A program made the translations under genes and the position numbers. A model generated the notes under the pieces. That model saw only the letters and a program-made list of their open reading frames with translations, had not been told where the DNA came from and did no database searches. DNA of 24,557 nucleotides from an uncultured Candidatus Midichloriaceae bacterium (lineage in GTDB: Bacteria; Pseudomonadota; Alphaproteobacteria; Rickettsiales; Midichloriaceae): NCBI GenBank assembly GCA_905479795.1, contig CAJQNX010000013.1, positions 1-24,557 of the forward strand. The letters are read 5' to 3'. Shown here piece by piece: positions 1 through 7,554 of the stretch (its first letter is position 1; each line of letters starts with the position of its first letter).

Positions 1-1
1 T

Positions 2-358
2 GGAACTATAAGAGGGGCTCTTGCCAAAATGTTACTCACACAGGATCAGGCTGATAAACTAGTTAATGTATTAAGTGGTGGTGAAGCTGCAAGGGTGTTA
101 TTTGCGAAAATCATGCTTGAAGAAGCCAATGTTTTAATACTTGATGAACCTACAAATCATCTAGATTTAGAAAGTAGAATCGCACTAGCAAATTCATTAA
201 AAGCTTTTGATGGAACAATTGTATTTGTGAGTCATGATAGACACTTTATATCTACAATTGCGGATAGAATTATTTTTTTACATAAGGGGAAAACTATAGA
301 TTTTTCTGGTAAATACAGTGAATTTAGGAAAAAATATAGTAAATTTTTTGAAGCATAA
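2..358 (+). CDS. ABC-F family ATPase, C-terminal part (5' end outside window)
   Basis: This is the end of a cytosolic, ribosome-associated ABC-F protein (the translation-factor ATPases of the EttA/Uup/YbiT group, which have two ABC domains and no membrane part). The open frame runs to the left edge without a stop, so the ATG at 29 is internal. The visible part is the second ABC domain: signature motif LSGGE, Walker B LILDEPTNHLD, and the H-loop in FVSHDR, followed by the short tail FSGKYSEFRKKYSKFFEA. The stretch before the signature, with an R-G-x-L-A-K-M-L start, resembles the YbiT-like branch more than Uup, but the subfamily cannot be fixed without the rest. It has no linked partner gene here. 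About 700 bases of decayed sequence follow it. Confidence 0.9.
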   Translation, partial: GTIRGALAKMLLTQDQADKLVNVLSGGEAARVLFAKIMLEEANVLILDEPTNHLDLESRIALANSLKAFDGTIVFVSHDRHFISTIADRIIFLHKGKTIDFSGKYSEFRKKYSKFFEA

Positions 359-603
359 TAGACTTTGATTTATCAAAAAAATATTAGATATAATTTACAA
401 TGGTGACACAAGCCATACAGCATATAGCTCCCAAATTAACTGATTAATGACGTTAGGTGCAACTTTGGGGTCTTATAATGAAGCAGTATATCCACGTTTT
501 GCTGCAACTCATGGAGTTGAAGAAAATTAGAATTGAAGAGGAAAATCATAAATATTTTCTTGATAATATTGATAGGCAGTAGGATGAAATTAAAAAAAGG
601 GGT
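359..603. other. decayed intergenic sequence, no intact gene
   Basis: This stretch has stops in all frames that I read. A short plus-strand open stretch beginning at the ATG at 447 (27 residues, containing YNEAVYPRFAATHG) has a coding look but ends at a TAG and matches no family I recognise. The minus-strand open frame across this region overlaps the transposase relic and looks like chance. I take the whole stretch as debris next to the IS3-type relic. Confidence 0.45.
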
Positions 604-780
604 TGAAGTTTTATAATAAGAGACCGTATTCAACATTTGTTGGAGTTGCTCCAGAAGAGCTTTATTATAGTGATAATTCTATTGGATCAAAGCCAAAGGA
701 TAATAAATTTATAGCCTAATTTTAACAATGGAACTTATCTGCTGCGAAATTATCCAGCCAACTAAGAGTAGGGGGCGCCT
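604..780 (+). pseudogene. IS3-type transposase (OrfB) 3'-end relic, left copy
   Basis: Frame from 609 to the TAA at 717-719 reads FYNKRPYSTFVGVAPEELYY and on to a natural-looking C-terminus. This is the ending of an integrase-core (DDE) transposase of the IS3 type, where a Y-N-x-x-R-P-H-S-x-x motif precedes the last 25 to 30 residues. Nothing upstream of 609 continues the transposase in frame, so the catalytic core is gone. The sequence from about 604 to 778 matches, by eye at roughly 80% in the best 60 bases, the minus-strand sequence at 3851-4030, including the non-coding end after the stop codon. It is therefore a second decayed copy of the same element in inverted orientation. Confidence 0.7.
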
Positions 781-1037
781 CTGTGAATCTGATGAATGCA
801 TGACAACAGCATATAACCAAATTTGTTACACTTCAAATTAGGATGGTTTATAAGTTGCTCAAATTTTTAATCTGCTTAGTGAAAATTTCGGTCTCTTACG
901 ACCTGGTATTTTATAATTTTATATTTTTGTAATATTGTATATCTATATGAGTAAGCCAATCGTATATACAGTGATTTTAATAGCTATAAATATTGTTACC
1001 AGATGCTACTAAAATTATTTTTATTTTAATAAAGGTA
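781..1037. other. non-coding gap upstream of the TolC gene
   Basis: No open frame with recognisable protein sequence, no tRNA-like cloverleaf and no clear repeat were seen. It is strongly AT-rich and probably partly remains of the adjacent insertion sequence. A promoter candidate lies at its right end. Confidence 0.4.
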
Positions 1038-1066
1038 TTGGAAATTCGCTATTGTTGCTATATATT
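1038..1066 (+). promoter_or_regulatory. sigma-70-type promoter candidate for the tolC-sppA genes
   Basis: A -35 element TTGGAA (1038-1043, 4 of 6 consensus positions) and a -10 element TATATT (1061-1066, 5 of 6) are separated by exactly 17 bases. Transcription would start near 1073, about 20 bases before the tolC start codon. AT-rich DNA yields such matches by chance, so this is supported mainly by its placement and spacing. Confidence 0.42.
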
Positions 1067-1093
1067 ATCTCTATATCACTATGAAATATTTAA

Positions 1094-2443
1094 ATGAACA
1101 AAACCAATTTTTTTAAAAAAGTCTTATTTACGTTATTATTTGTATCTAATTTTACCTTTGCAGGAGCATACAGCTTAAAAGATGCAGTTAATTCAACTTT
1201 ATTAAATAATGAAGGATTACAAATAGAGAAAAAGAAATTAGAGATTGCAATTTTAGAAAAACCAAAAGCTGCAACAGAATTTTTACCGAGTATAAATATT
1301 GACTTGAACAAAACATTTTATAACCCAAACAATGCTGAAGATACGCCATATAATGGCAAATCATCATTTAACAATGAATCGTTTGGGTTGAGTATTCAGC
1401 AAGATATTTTTACAGGAGGCTCTACAATTGCAAAAATTGCATCAGCTGATGCAAAAATAAACTCTGCATATCAAATTTACAATAAAGCTTTGAACGATAT
1501 GATATTAAAAGCAATTCAAAATTATCAGAATGTTTTAACATATAGAGAACTTGTTAAAGTTCAGCAAACAAATGTTGATATGGCTCAAAAAAGCGTTGAA
1601 AAAGCTACAATAACGGTAAAAACAGGAGCTGAAACAAAAACTTCACTATTTTTGGCAAAAGCTAATCTAGCATCCATGAAAAGTAATTTAGAAGATTATT
1701 TAGTAGGAAAAACCCAAGCAGAGTCAAATTTTCAATATCTTGTTGGAGAAAAAGCTCCCACAATTATGGAGCCAATTGAGATCAAAAATTATGCAAAAAT
1801 TAAAAATTTTGATAAATTCACAACTTTGGTAAACACTCAAAACCCAGATTTAATAAAAGTAAAAAGTGATTTTAAAGCATCAAAGCAAGGAGTAAATATT
1901 GCAGCAGCTGCTTTATTGCCACAAGTAAATTTATTTGCAAATGCTTCAAGATCAAAACAGTCTGATAATAACCTCCTGACACCTGCTTTTAAAGGTAATA
2001 CGTATGGTGTTGGCGTAAATATTCCACTGCTATATAAAGGAGGAATTCAATATTTAAATATATCGGAAGCGAAGAAGAAAAGTAAAATCACTGAGATTAG
2101 CGTTAGAGATGTGGTTTCTAAAATCAGATCGGATGCAGTGAGTACTTGGAATAAGTATATATCAAGTGAAAATATTTATGAGTCATCACGTGTTGCTGAG
2201 GATAATTTTTACCAAACATATTTAAGCACTCAATCAGAGTTTGATGTGGGCGCAAAAACATTAATAGAAGTAATTAATAGGCAGAGAGATTACAATGATA
2301 ATACTATAAAAAGATTATCAAAGGAAAGGGACTATAAAGTATCCTTGTTTGAAATATACAATTTGATTGGTAATTTACCTAAGGTCATTCAAAATAGTGA
2401 GGTGCTAAAAAAAGTGAAGATAGAAAATAAAAAGTTAAAATAA
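1094..2443 (+). CDS. tolC: TolC-family outer-membrane efflux channel protein
   Basis: This is the outer-membrane channel of type I secretion and tripartite efflux systems: a trimer spanning the outer membrane and periplasm that works with an inner-membrane transporter and an adaptor protein. The 449-residue product starts with a typical signal peptide (basic start MNKTNFFKK, hydrophobic core, likely cleavage after about residue 25 before YSLKDAV). Two OEP-type repeats follow: an N-terminal one with SINIDLNKTFYNP and SIQQDIFTGGSTIAKI, and a C-terminal one with GVGVNIPLLYKGG and a long helical stretch. The length fits the family. No adaptor or inner-membrane pump gene is next to it, so its partners lie elsewhere. 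No strong Shine-Dalgarno sequence precedes the ATG. Its stop codon directly touches the start codon of the protease gene, so the two are very likely co-transcribed. Confidence 0.88.
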   Translation: MNKTNFFKKVLFTLLFVSNFTFAGAYSLKDAVNSTLLNNEGLQIEKKKLEIAILEKPKAATEFLPSINIDLNKTFYNPNNAEDTPYNGKSSFNNESFGLSIQQDIFTGGSTIAKIASADAKINSAYQIYNKALNDMILKAIQNYQNVLTYRELVKVQQTNVDMAQKSVEKATITVKTGAETKTSLFLAKANLASMKSNLEDYLVGKTQAESNFQYLVGEKAPTIMEPIEIKNYAKIKNFDKFTTLVNTQNPDLIKVKSDFKASKQGVNIAAAALLPQVNLFANASRSKQSDNNLLTPAFKGNTYGVGVNIPLLYKGGIQYLNISEAKKKSKITEISVRDVVSKIRSDAVSTWNKYISSENIYESSRVAEDNFYQTYLSTQSEFDVGAKTLIEVINRQRDYNDNTIKRLSKERDYKVSLFEIYNLIGNLPKVIQNSEVLKKVKIENKKLK

Positions 2444-3334
2444 ATGATTGGAGATGATTATATAATAGATAGGTACAAGCTTAAGAATAGCGTTAATAAA
2501 TGGAAATTTATCGCTTTAATTTTATTGCTTATTGCCTTATTTACGATTTTTTATCATAAAGATGACGGTGTATCTAGAATAAAATCAGATTACATTGCAA
2601 GCATCGACATAACAGGCATGCTTATGCAAAATAAAGAAACTATCAAATCTTTAAATAAAATTGCAAATGATAGCAACATAAAAGCAGTTTTAGTAAATAT
2701 AAATAGTTCGGGTGGAACTGGAGTTGGTGGTGAGTCACTATATAGAGAGTTCAGAAAAATTGCGGAGAAAAAGCCTATTGTTGCTTCAATTGGAGAAATA
2801 GGTGCATCTGCTGCATATATGGCTGCAATAGGAACAGATAGAATATATGCATATGACATTAGCCTCGTTGGATCTATAGGTGTAATAATAATGAATATTG
2901 AGGTGGGAGAATTTGCAAAAAAACATGGAATAAATCTAGAGTTAATAAAATCCTCTCCTTTAAAAGGTATCCCTAATTATTTTGAAAAGCTAAATAGTCA
3001 ACAAAAAGAATACGTGCAAAGTTTAGTTGATGAATCAAATAAATATTTTATAGGACTAGTGAAGAAAAGAAGAAATCTATCTGAAGATGATTTGAAAAAA
3101 GTATCTGATGGAAGAATCTTTACTGGCAGTAAAGCAAATCAACTAAAACTTATTGATCAAATAGGTGATGGTGCTGATGCTGTGAAATGGCTTAAAAGTA
3201 AAGAAAATCTTAAAAATTTAGAAGTGAAAAATTATAATTTAGTTAAGCCAGCATCCAAATTAGAAAAATTAATGGAGTATACGGGTAATGTTAAATTGAT
3301 TTTTTCCACCATTTTCAATACAATATTATCTTAA
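2444..3334 (+). CDS. sppA: signal peptide peptidase SppA-type serine protease (family S49)
   Basis: Inner-membrane serine protease that degrades signal peptides left after secretion, and in some bacteria other membrane-bound fragments. The 296-residue protein has a cytosolic N-terminus, one membrane helix (about residues 21-37) and a single S49 domain outside the membrane, so it belongs to the short SppA form rather than the tandem 67-kDa form of E. coli. The Ser-Lys dyad is visible: Ser122 in GASAAYMAA and Lys174 in SSPLKGIP, the position equivalent to the catalytic lysine of Bacillus SppA. NSSGG near residue 88 and GRIFTGSKANQLKLIDQIG are further family signatures. The usual ASGGYY around the serine is changed to ASAAYM. 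The ATG follows the tolC TAA with no gap and no separate ribosome binding site, so translation is probably coupled. Confidence 0.88.
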   Translation: MIGDDYIIDRYKLKNSVNKWKFIALILLLIALFTIFYHKDDGVSRIKSDYIASIDITGMLMQNKETIKSLNKIANDSNIKAVLVNINSSGGTGVGGESLYREFRKIAEKKPIVASIGEIGASAAYMAAIGTDRIYAYDISLVGSIGVIIMNIEVGEFAKKHGINLELIKSSPLKGIPNYFEKLNSQQKEYVQSLVDESNKYFIGLVKKRRNLSEDDLKKVSDGRIFTGSKANQLKLIDQIGDGADAVKWLKSKENLKNLEVKNYNLVKPASKLEKLMEYTGNVKLIFSTIFNTILS

Positions 3335-3358
3335 CCAATATAGACTAAAATAGTCAGG

Positions 3359-3847
3359 ATGGCTTATTTTTCAAATAAATTTTATAAAATTATCTTTTTT
3401 CTACCACTTATAACATCTCTTAACCTATATACTGTCACTTCAAATGCTTTGCCAGCTCCTCTTTCTAAGGAACAATTACTTAGGGAAAGTACTGTCATCG
3501 CCAGAGTAAAGGTTATTGGAGTGGCAAAAGTTGGTTATGTTAAAAATGCCATTAAATACCAAGCTTGGCTTAAGATTATCAAACCTATTAAGGGAGAGGT
3601 AATTGTCAATGACACCATCATTGTAACTTGGCATAGATTTGATAAAAAACTTATTGGCAGTTGGGCAATAGATTATTATCCTGATGAAGAGCTAATAACT
3701 TATTTAATTTGGGATCGTGATGAAAAATCTTATAAAAATATTTCATGGAATTCTGTTGATAAAATACAATCATCTGGTGAAAAATTACCGACAAATAATG
3801 GGGAAATAACTCTATATTCAGAACCTTCCAATAACTTAAAACGCTAA
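3359..3847 (+). CDS. small secreted protein of unknown function
   Basis: I do not recognise the family. The 162-residue product begins with a probable signal peptide (MAYFSNKFYKIIFFLPLIT, likely cleavage after ...TSNA at about residue 30). A mature domain of about 130 residues follows with strand-like alternation: IARVKVIGVAKVG, KIIKPIKGEVIVNDTIIVTW, WAIDYYPDEELITYLIW. It has no cysteines, no membrane helix after the signal and no obvious catalytic motif. The pattern suggests a small periplasmic beta-sandwich or beta-barrel-like domain, which is inference only. An AGG lies directly before the ATG, too close for a normal ribosome binding site. It starts 24 bases after sppA on the same strand and probably belongs to that transcript. 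The right-hand IS3-type relic begins just after its stop codon, so it is the last intact gene of the block. Confidence 0.7.
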   Translation: MAYFSNKFYKIIFFLPLITSLNLYTVTSNALPAPLSKEQLLRESTVIARVKVIGVAKVGYVKNAIKYQAWLKIIKPIKGEVIVNDTIIVTWHRFDKKLIGSWAIDYYPDEELITYLIWDRDEKSYKNISWNSVDKIQSSGEKLPTNNGEITLYSEPSNNLKR

Positions 3848-3850
3848 AAA

Positions 3851-4179
3851 TGGTAGTCCTAGATAGTTGGTCAGTTTTGCAACTTTGAGAAGGATAAGCT
3901 CCATGTTTAAAATATTAAGCTGCACATTGCTATCCACTGGCATTTAACCGATAAAATTACCTCTATAATATAGCTCTTCTGGAATAGCTTCAACAAATGT
4001 TGAATGTGGTCTTCATATTGTATAAAATTCAAATCACGTAGCAATAGTTCTTTTTAATTGGGGGTAACATAATCAAATTCCTGAAGATATATGCGCTCAT
4101 ATTTAAGAGAGATCCATAATCTTGCAATAAAAACATTAGTCATCTAACATTCTTTGCCATCCATTGATATTTGTATATC
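3851..4179 (-). pseudogene. IS3-type transposase (OrfB) relic, right copy, with stops and frameshift
   Basis: Read on the minus strand from about 4179 the sequence gives DIQISMDGKEC, a stop, then MTNVFIARLWISLKYERIYL and QEFDYVTPN, another stop, and after a frame change RPHSTFVEAIPEELYY. This follows the order of the integrase core of IS3-family OrfB (ISMDGKGR, then DNVFIERLWRSLKYE, then Y-N-x-x-RPHS). The catalytic glutamate of the ERLWRSLKYE motif is alanine here. With several in-frame stops and the missing N-terminal half, it is clearly dead. Its 3' part aligns with the relic at 604-780 in opposite orientation. Its broken end meets the IS982-type relic at about 4180-4200. Confidence 0.8.
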
Positions 4180-4203
4180 CAATTAATTGGTTACGGAATG
4201 TTA

Positions 4204-4515
4204 AAGAGAAATAGCGAATTGCAAATGAAATTATCAGAAATAATAACAATTATGATAAGCTATTATGCTTTAAGAATAGTATGTTTCAAGCATTATTATT
4301 ACTATTGAAAAACGAGCGTAAGGATTGTTCTTAAATTAATGCTTCAAAAGCGTTCTCTGCTAGAAACTATATTCTCTTCTATGAAGTCCCCTAAGAACTT
4401 TTCTAAACACAGACCGCCCATTAACGCTTTTTTCCATTTTTTAGCTGGATTAATAAATTGTCAACTAAGGTCAGACAAACCTATTTTTTATAAAAATTTA
4501 TTTATTAATCCTTAA
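4204..4515 (+). pseudogene. IS982-type transposase relic with internal deletion
   Basis: One reading frame carries two separate pieces of an IS982-family DDE transposase. The first (4204-4308, ending at a TGA) reads LQMKLSEIITIMISYYAL and CFKHYYYY, like the family's N-terminal LSxSEIxTIxIxYH...FKxYY segment. The second (about 4327-4515, ending at TAA) reads KRSLLETIFSSMKSPKNFSK and then HRPPINAFFHFLAGLI, like the C-terminal KRxxIETxxxxLKN...HRSPxNFxxNLLAGLI segment. The middle with the catalytic aspartates is missing: about 104 codons remain of a protein usually near 290 residues. It is non-functional. The gap from here to the end of feoB (4516-4624) holds nothing I can identify. Confidence 0.75.
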
Positions 4516-4624
4516 CTCCTATTTTGGATTATATTGAGTTAAACAAAATTGTTTTACATCCATGATCTGGAATTGAGGTAATAATATAATTAAGAAATAG
4601 GAAAATGAAGATAACTCGTTGTAC

Positions 4625-6904
4625 TCAGTTGTCTTGAGTTTGTGTAATACAGAAATATCTTAATAAAGCTGCGCTGATTATAAATATCGAAATACCAAGT
4701 GAAAAATAGTAATAATTTGCTCCAGCATTTACGATAAGCTGTGAAGTTTGGTAAAATATAATTGATACCGAATATGCAGAAAGGGTAGACCATAAAGCAG
4801 AAGCTACGGCCCATTTTTTGCCTATCTCATTAGATATTACACCAAAAACTGAAACACACGGAAAATATATTAAAATGAATATTAAATATGATAAAACAGC
4901 AAGTTTATCATCAAAATTATTTAATATGTTTTTTATTATTTTATTACTTACTTCATGGTCATTAAAGTAATCCTTTTTAGTGTCCTCATTTCCCAAATAA
5001 TACAATTTGTCAAAATTATCTGTAAAAATATCTACTATTTTTTTAGGAATACTTAAAAAGGCTTTTTTGTATTTTGAGAAAATACTAAAGTTTGTTACTG
5101 AATCAGGATCATTAGATTTATCTGCATATAAAGAAATTAATGTTCCTACTACAACTTCTTTTGCAAATATCCCAGTAATTATTCCAACGGTTGCTGGCCA
5201 GTTTTTTTCTTGTAAACCCATTGGTTTGAAAATAGGGGTTAATTTTCTTCCAATTACATTAATAACATTTTCATTATCATACGTTCCGAATTCATTTTTA
5301 ATTGGAATTTTTATAGTATTGACTAAATGAACAATAAAAAAAACTACTATAATGGTTTTACCAGCTCCAAAAATAAATGATTTAGTTTTTAAGAAGCTAC
5401 TATTTATTATTGTTTTTAATTTGGGTAATTTATAATCTGGCAGTTCTATTAGCATGTTGGAATCAATGATTTTTTTAGACATATTTTTCACTAATAGACC
5501 TGTTAATATTGCCATTAAAATTCCAATAATATAGAGAATAAAGATGATGTTTTGCGTATTGTTTGGGAAAAAGATATAACAAAAAAGAGTGTATACAGCA
5601 AGCCTAGCTGTGCAAGAGACGAAAGGGGACATCATAATGGTGGAAATTCTTTCATTATGATTGTATAGAACCCTAGTCCCTGTTATAGCTGGCACATTAC
5701 ACCCTAATCCAATAATTAGAGGCAAAAATGAGTGCCCTGATAAACCTAAAAATCTCATGATTTTATTTGCTATGACTGCTGATCTTGCAATGTATCCGCT
5801 ATCCTCCAAGATGGATAAAAATATATACATGGTAGCTATAATAGGAATAAATGATGTAACTGTTTGAATTGCACCCCCTAATCCATAAATTAATATATTA
5901 AGCCAATCAGAAGTATAAAATTTAGATGTAATAAATAAAGGTATGTCTATGAAGGTAGCCTCTGCTATTAAACCAAAAAATTCTTGAAAAGCGCCACCTA
6001 CATTGATGCAAAAAACAAACATTAAGTATAATACGATCAAAAAAATTGGAACGCCTAGGATTTTATTTAACACTATATTATCTATTTTATCAGAGAATGA
6101 TTCAGCGTCAGTAGCCTCATTTTTACAAACTTTTTTGAAAAATTTCTCTATAAGGGCATATCTGCAATTTACTAAAACAAAATCTGATGTTTGCCCAAAT
6201 TCTTTTTCAATATTATTGCAAATATTATTTGCAAACTTTTTTATTTTATCACCATAATTGACGTAATTTCCTTCAATGATTATAATTTTGTCGCCATTTG
6301 ATATTTTATCTAATTTATTAGTATTGAGAAATCCTTCTAAATTTGAATAATACTCTTTAATTTTTTTAGGATAAAAATCAAATATATCTATGTTATTTTG
6401 AATATTTTTGTTTTTTATTAAAAACTCTTTTAGTTTATTGATATCATTTATTTTTTTTGCTGATATCGCTATAACTGGGCATTTTAATGTTTTAGATAAT
6501 TTTTCCTCATTAATTGTTATACCCGTGTCTTTAGCTATGTCATCCATGTTCAACACGATAATAACTGGTATTTTCCTCTCAATTAATTGAGAGGTTAGAT
6601 ATAGGTTTCTTTTGAAATTTGCACTATCAATTACGTTAATGAGGAAATTAAAATTTTCCTCTTTGATATAATTAATAGTAATATCTTGATCCAAAGAAGT
6701 TTTTCCGCCAATACCTAAAGAATATAGCCCTGGCAAATCTATAAGTTGAATCTCGCAACTTTTAAACTTAAATATTCCAGTTCTTTTTTCAACTGTTACT
6801 CCCGACCAATTGCCTGTTTTTTGCGCCAGACCGGTTAATTGGTTGAATATTGTGGATTTTCCTGAGTTGGGGTTTCCAATAATACCAACGGATAATTTTT
6901 CCAT
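4625..6904 (-). CDS. feoB: ferrous iron transporter FeoB
   Basis: Main permease of ferrous iron uptake, in the inner membrane. The 759-residue protein has the standard order: an N-terminal G domain (G1 GNPNSGKS at 10-17, Thr37 as G2 in GVTVEKRTG, G3 DLPG at 56-59, G4 NMDD at 119-122, G5 SAK at 148-150), a helical insertion, then the transmembrane core with two Gate regions. The conserved GLGCNVPAITGTRV stretch, whose cysteine is implicated in iron passage, is near residue 400. Length matches the family and no break is seen. It starts 18 bases after feoA, with AGAGG about 10 bases upstream of the ATG. The iron-responsive control is the promoter region ahead of feoA. No feoC is present: the downstream side runs straight into IS relics. 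Confidence 0.96.
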   Translation of the reverse strand: MEKLSVGIIGNPNSGKSTIFNQLTGLAQKTGNWSGVTVEKRTGIFKFKSCEIQLIDLPGLYSLGIGGKTSLDQDITINYIKEENFNFLINVIDSANFKRNLYLTSQLIERKIPVIIVLNMDDIAKDTGITINEEKLSKTLKCPVIAISAKKINDINKLKEFLIKNKNIQNNIDIFDFYPKKIKEYYSNLEGFLNTNKLDKISNGDKIIIIEGNYVNYGDKIKKFANNICNNIEKEFGQTSDFVLVNCRYALIEKFFKKVCKNEATDAESFSDKIDNIVLNKILGVPIFLIVLYLMFVFCINVGGAFQEFFGLIAEATFIDIPLFITSKFYTSDWLNILIYGLGGAIQTVTSFIPIIATMYIFLSILEDSGYIARSAVIANKIMRFLGLSGHSFLPLIIGLGCNVPAITGTRVLYNHNERISTIMMSPFVSCTARLAVYTLFCYIFFPNNTQNIIFILYIIGILMAILTGLLVKNMSKKIIDSNMLIELPDYKLPKLKTIINSSFLKTKSFIFGAGKTIIVVFFIVHLVNTIKIPIKNEFGTYDNENVINVIGRKLTPIFKPMGLQEKNWPATVGIITGIFAKEVVVGTLISLYADKSNDPDSVTNFSIFSKYKKAFLSIPKKIVDIFTDNFDKLYYLGNEDTKKDYFNDHEVSNKIIKNILNNFDDKLAVLSYLIFILIYFPCVSVFGVISNEIGKKWAVASALWSTLSAYSVSIIFYQTSQLIVNAGANYYYFSLGISIFIISAALLRYFCITQTQDN

Positions 6905-6922
6905 CCTGATATTGCCTCTAAT

Positions 6923-7159
6923 TTAACTTGCTATTTGAGTAGTGATTAATTTATGAGCAATAGAATTATCCAATGCATATTTAATACCTTCACACTTTAT
7001 TATGGAGGAACCAAAATTATTTTTTTGAAGTAATTTTATTTTTATTTTCGGTAATATTCCAAGTTCCATTAATTTAAGTTTTTGGATTTTATTTAGTGAA
7101 AATTTTTCTATTATAAAGTGAGTTCCTTTATTTAATTTACTAATAGAGTTATTTTTCAT
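6923..7159 (-). CDS. feoA: ferrous iron transport accessory protein FeoA
   Basis: Small cytosolic SH3-like protein that binds FeoB and is needed for ferrous iron uptake. The 78-residue product shows the family pattern: an opening L-x-x-G-x-x-x-x-I segment (ISKLNKGTHFIIEKF), the central KLMELGILPKIKIKLLQKN corresponding to the L-x-E-x-G-(I/L)-x-P-G region, and a closing YALDNSIAHKLIT like the family's alR...A..I ending. The usual glycine after the proline of ELGxxPG is lysine here. First gene of the feoAB operon, with its start codon just downstream of the Fur-box-like site. Confidence 0.93.
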   Translation of the reverse strand: MKNNSISKLNKGTHFIIEKFSLNKIQKLKLMELGILPKIKIKLLQKNNFGSSIIKCEGIKYALDNSIAHKLITTQIAS

Positions 7160-7163
7160 AATT

Positions 7164-7182
7164 GCAATTGATAATCATTCTT
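7164..7182 (-). promoter_or_regulatory. Fur-box-like operator in front of feoAB
   Basis: The minus-strand sequence AAGAATGATTATCAATTGC agrees with 13 of 19 positions of the classical Fur box GATAATGATAATCATTATC, including an unbroken AATGAT and the ATCA of the right half. It lies just downstream of the candidate -10 element and overlaps the expected transcription start region, the usual place for iron-dependent repression. Its position before an iron-uptake operon supports the call. Whether this organism uses Fur or another iron regulator cannot be told from the window. Confidence 0.55.
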
Positions 7183-7188
7183 GATAAG

Positions 7189-7217
7189 AATTTAGATTGT
7201 ATTTCATATATTGTCAA
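7189..7217 (-). promoter_or_regulatory. sigma-70-type promoter of feoAB
   Basis: A perfect -35 element TTGACA (minus strand, at 7217-7212) is followed after exactly 17 bases by TAAATT (7194-7189, 4 of 6 consensus positions). Transcription would start near 7182, inside the Fur-box-like site, and the leader before the feoA ATG would be about 20 to 25 bases. The exact match and spacing make this the best promoter in the window. Confidence 0.6.
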
Positions 7218-7554
7218 GAATAACTTTACATAATATCTTCTTAAATTTTGGGCGCATTATGAGATGGTACAGAGGTTGGAGAAGCAGTATTAAATTAACA
7301 TCTTGTTGCATTAATCATTATGAGGTGTATAAAAATATAGAATTGTATATAGACGTTTTGCAAGTGAGGCTGAGACTTCTTTAGTCGAATGCAAAATTCT
7401 TTATACGCCATTGTTTCATTAGATTTAATGGACACACTAAACGTTATTCCAAGGCGCTGGATATGATCGTTCATTCTTTATGGATGTTATTTTATCAAAA
7501 TCTCTTTCTATCCACTTTTATTTAACAATGTATAAGTTTTGTATTGAGTTGCTG
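7218..7554. other. non-coding gap between feoA and the MFS gene
   Basis: Apart from the feoA promoter next to it, I see no intact gene, RNA gene or repeat in this stretch. Several short open stretches exist on both strands with stops between them (for example SLWMLFYQNLFLSTFI on plus near 7475-7525). They match nothing I can name, and this may be old gene or IS debris. Confidence 0.35.

Noticed and set aside
436..636. Minus-strand open frame of 66 codons
   Set aside because: It overlaps the IS3-type relic on the other strand, whose protein sequence is recognisable. The minus frame has low-complexity hydrophobic composition and no family match.
1094..3334. A complete type I secretion or tripartite efflux operon
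   Set aside because: Only the outer-membrane channel is present. The neighbouring gene is an SppA protease, not an adaptor protein or an inner-membrane transporter.
5007..5330. Plus-strand open frames inside feoB (also at 5661, 6003 and 6408)
   Set aside because: They are antisense to a long, clearly conserved transporter gene and show no recognisable protein motifs.
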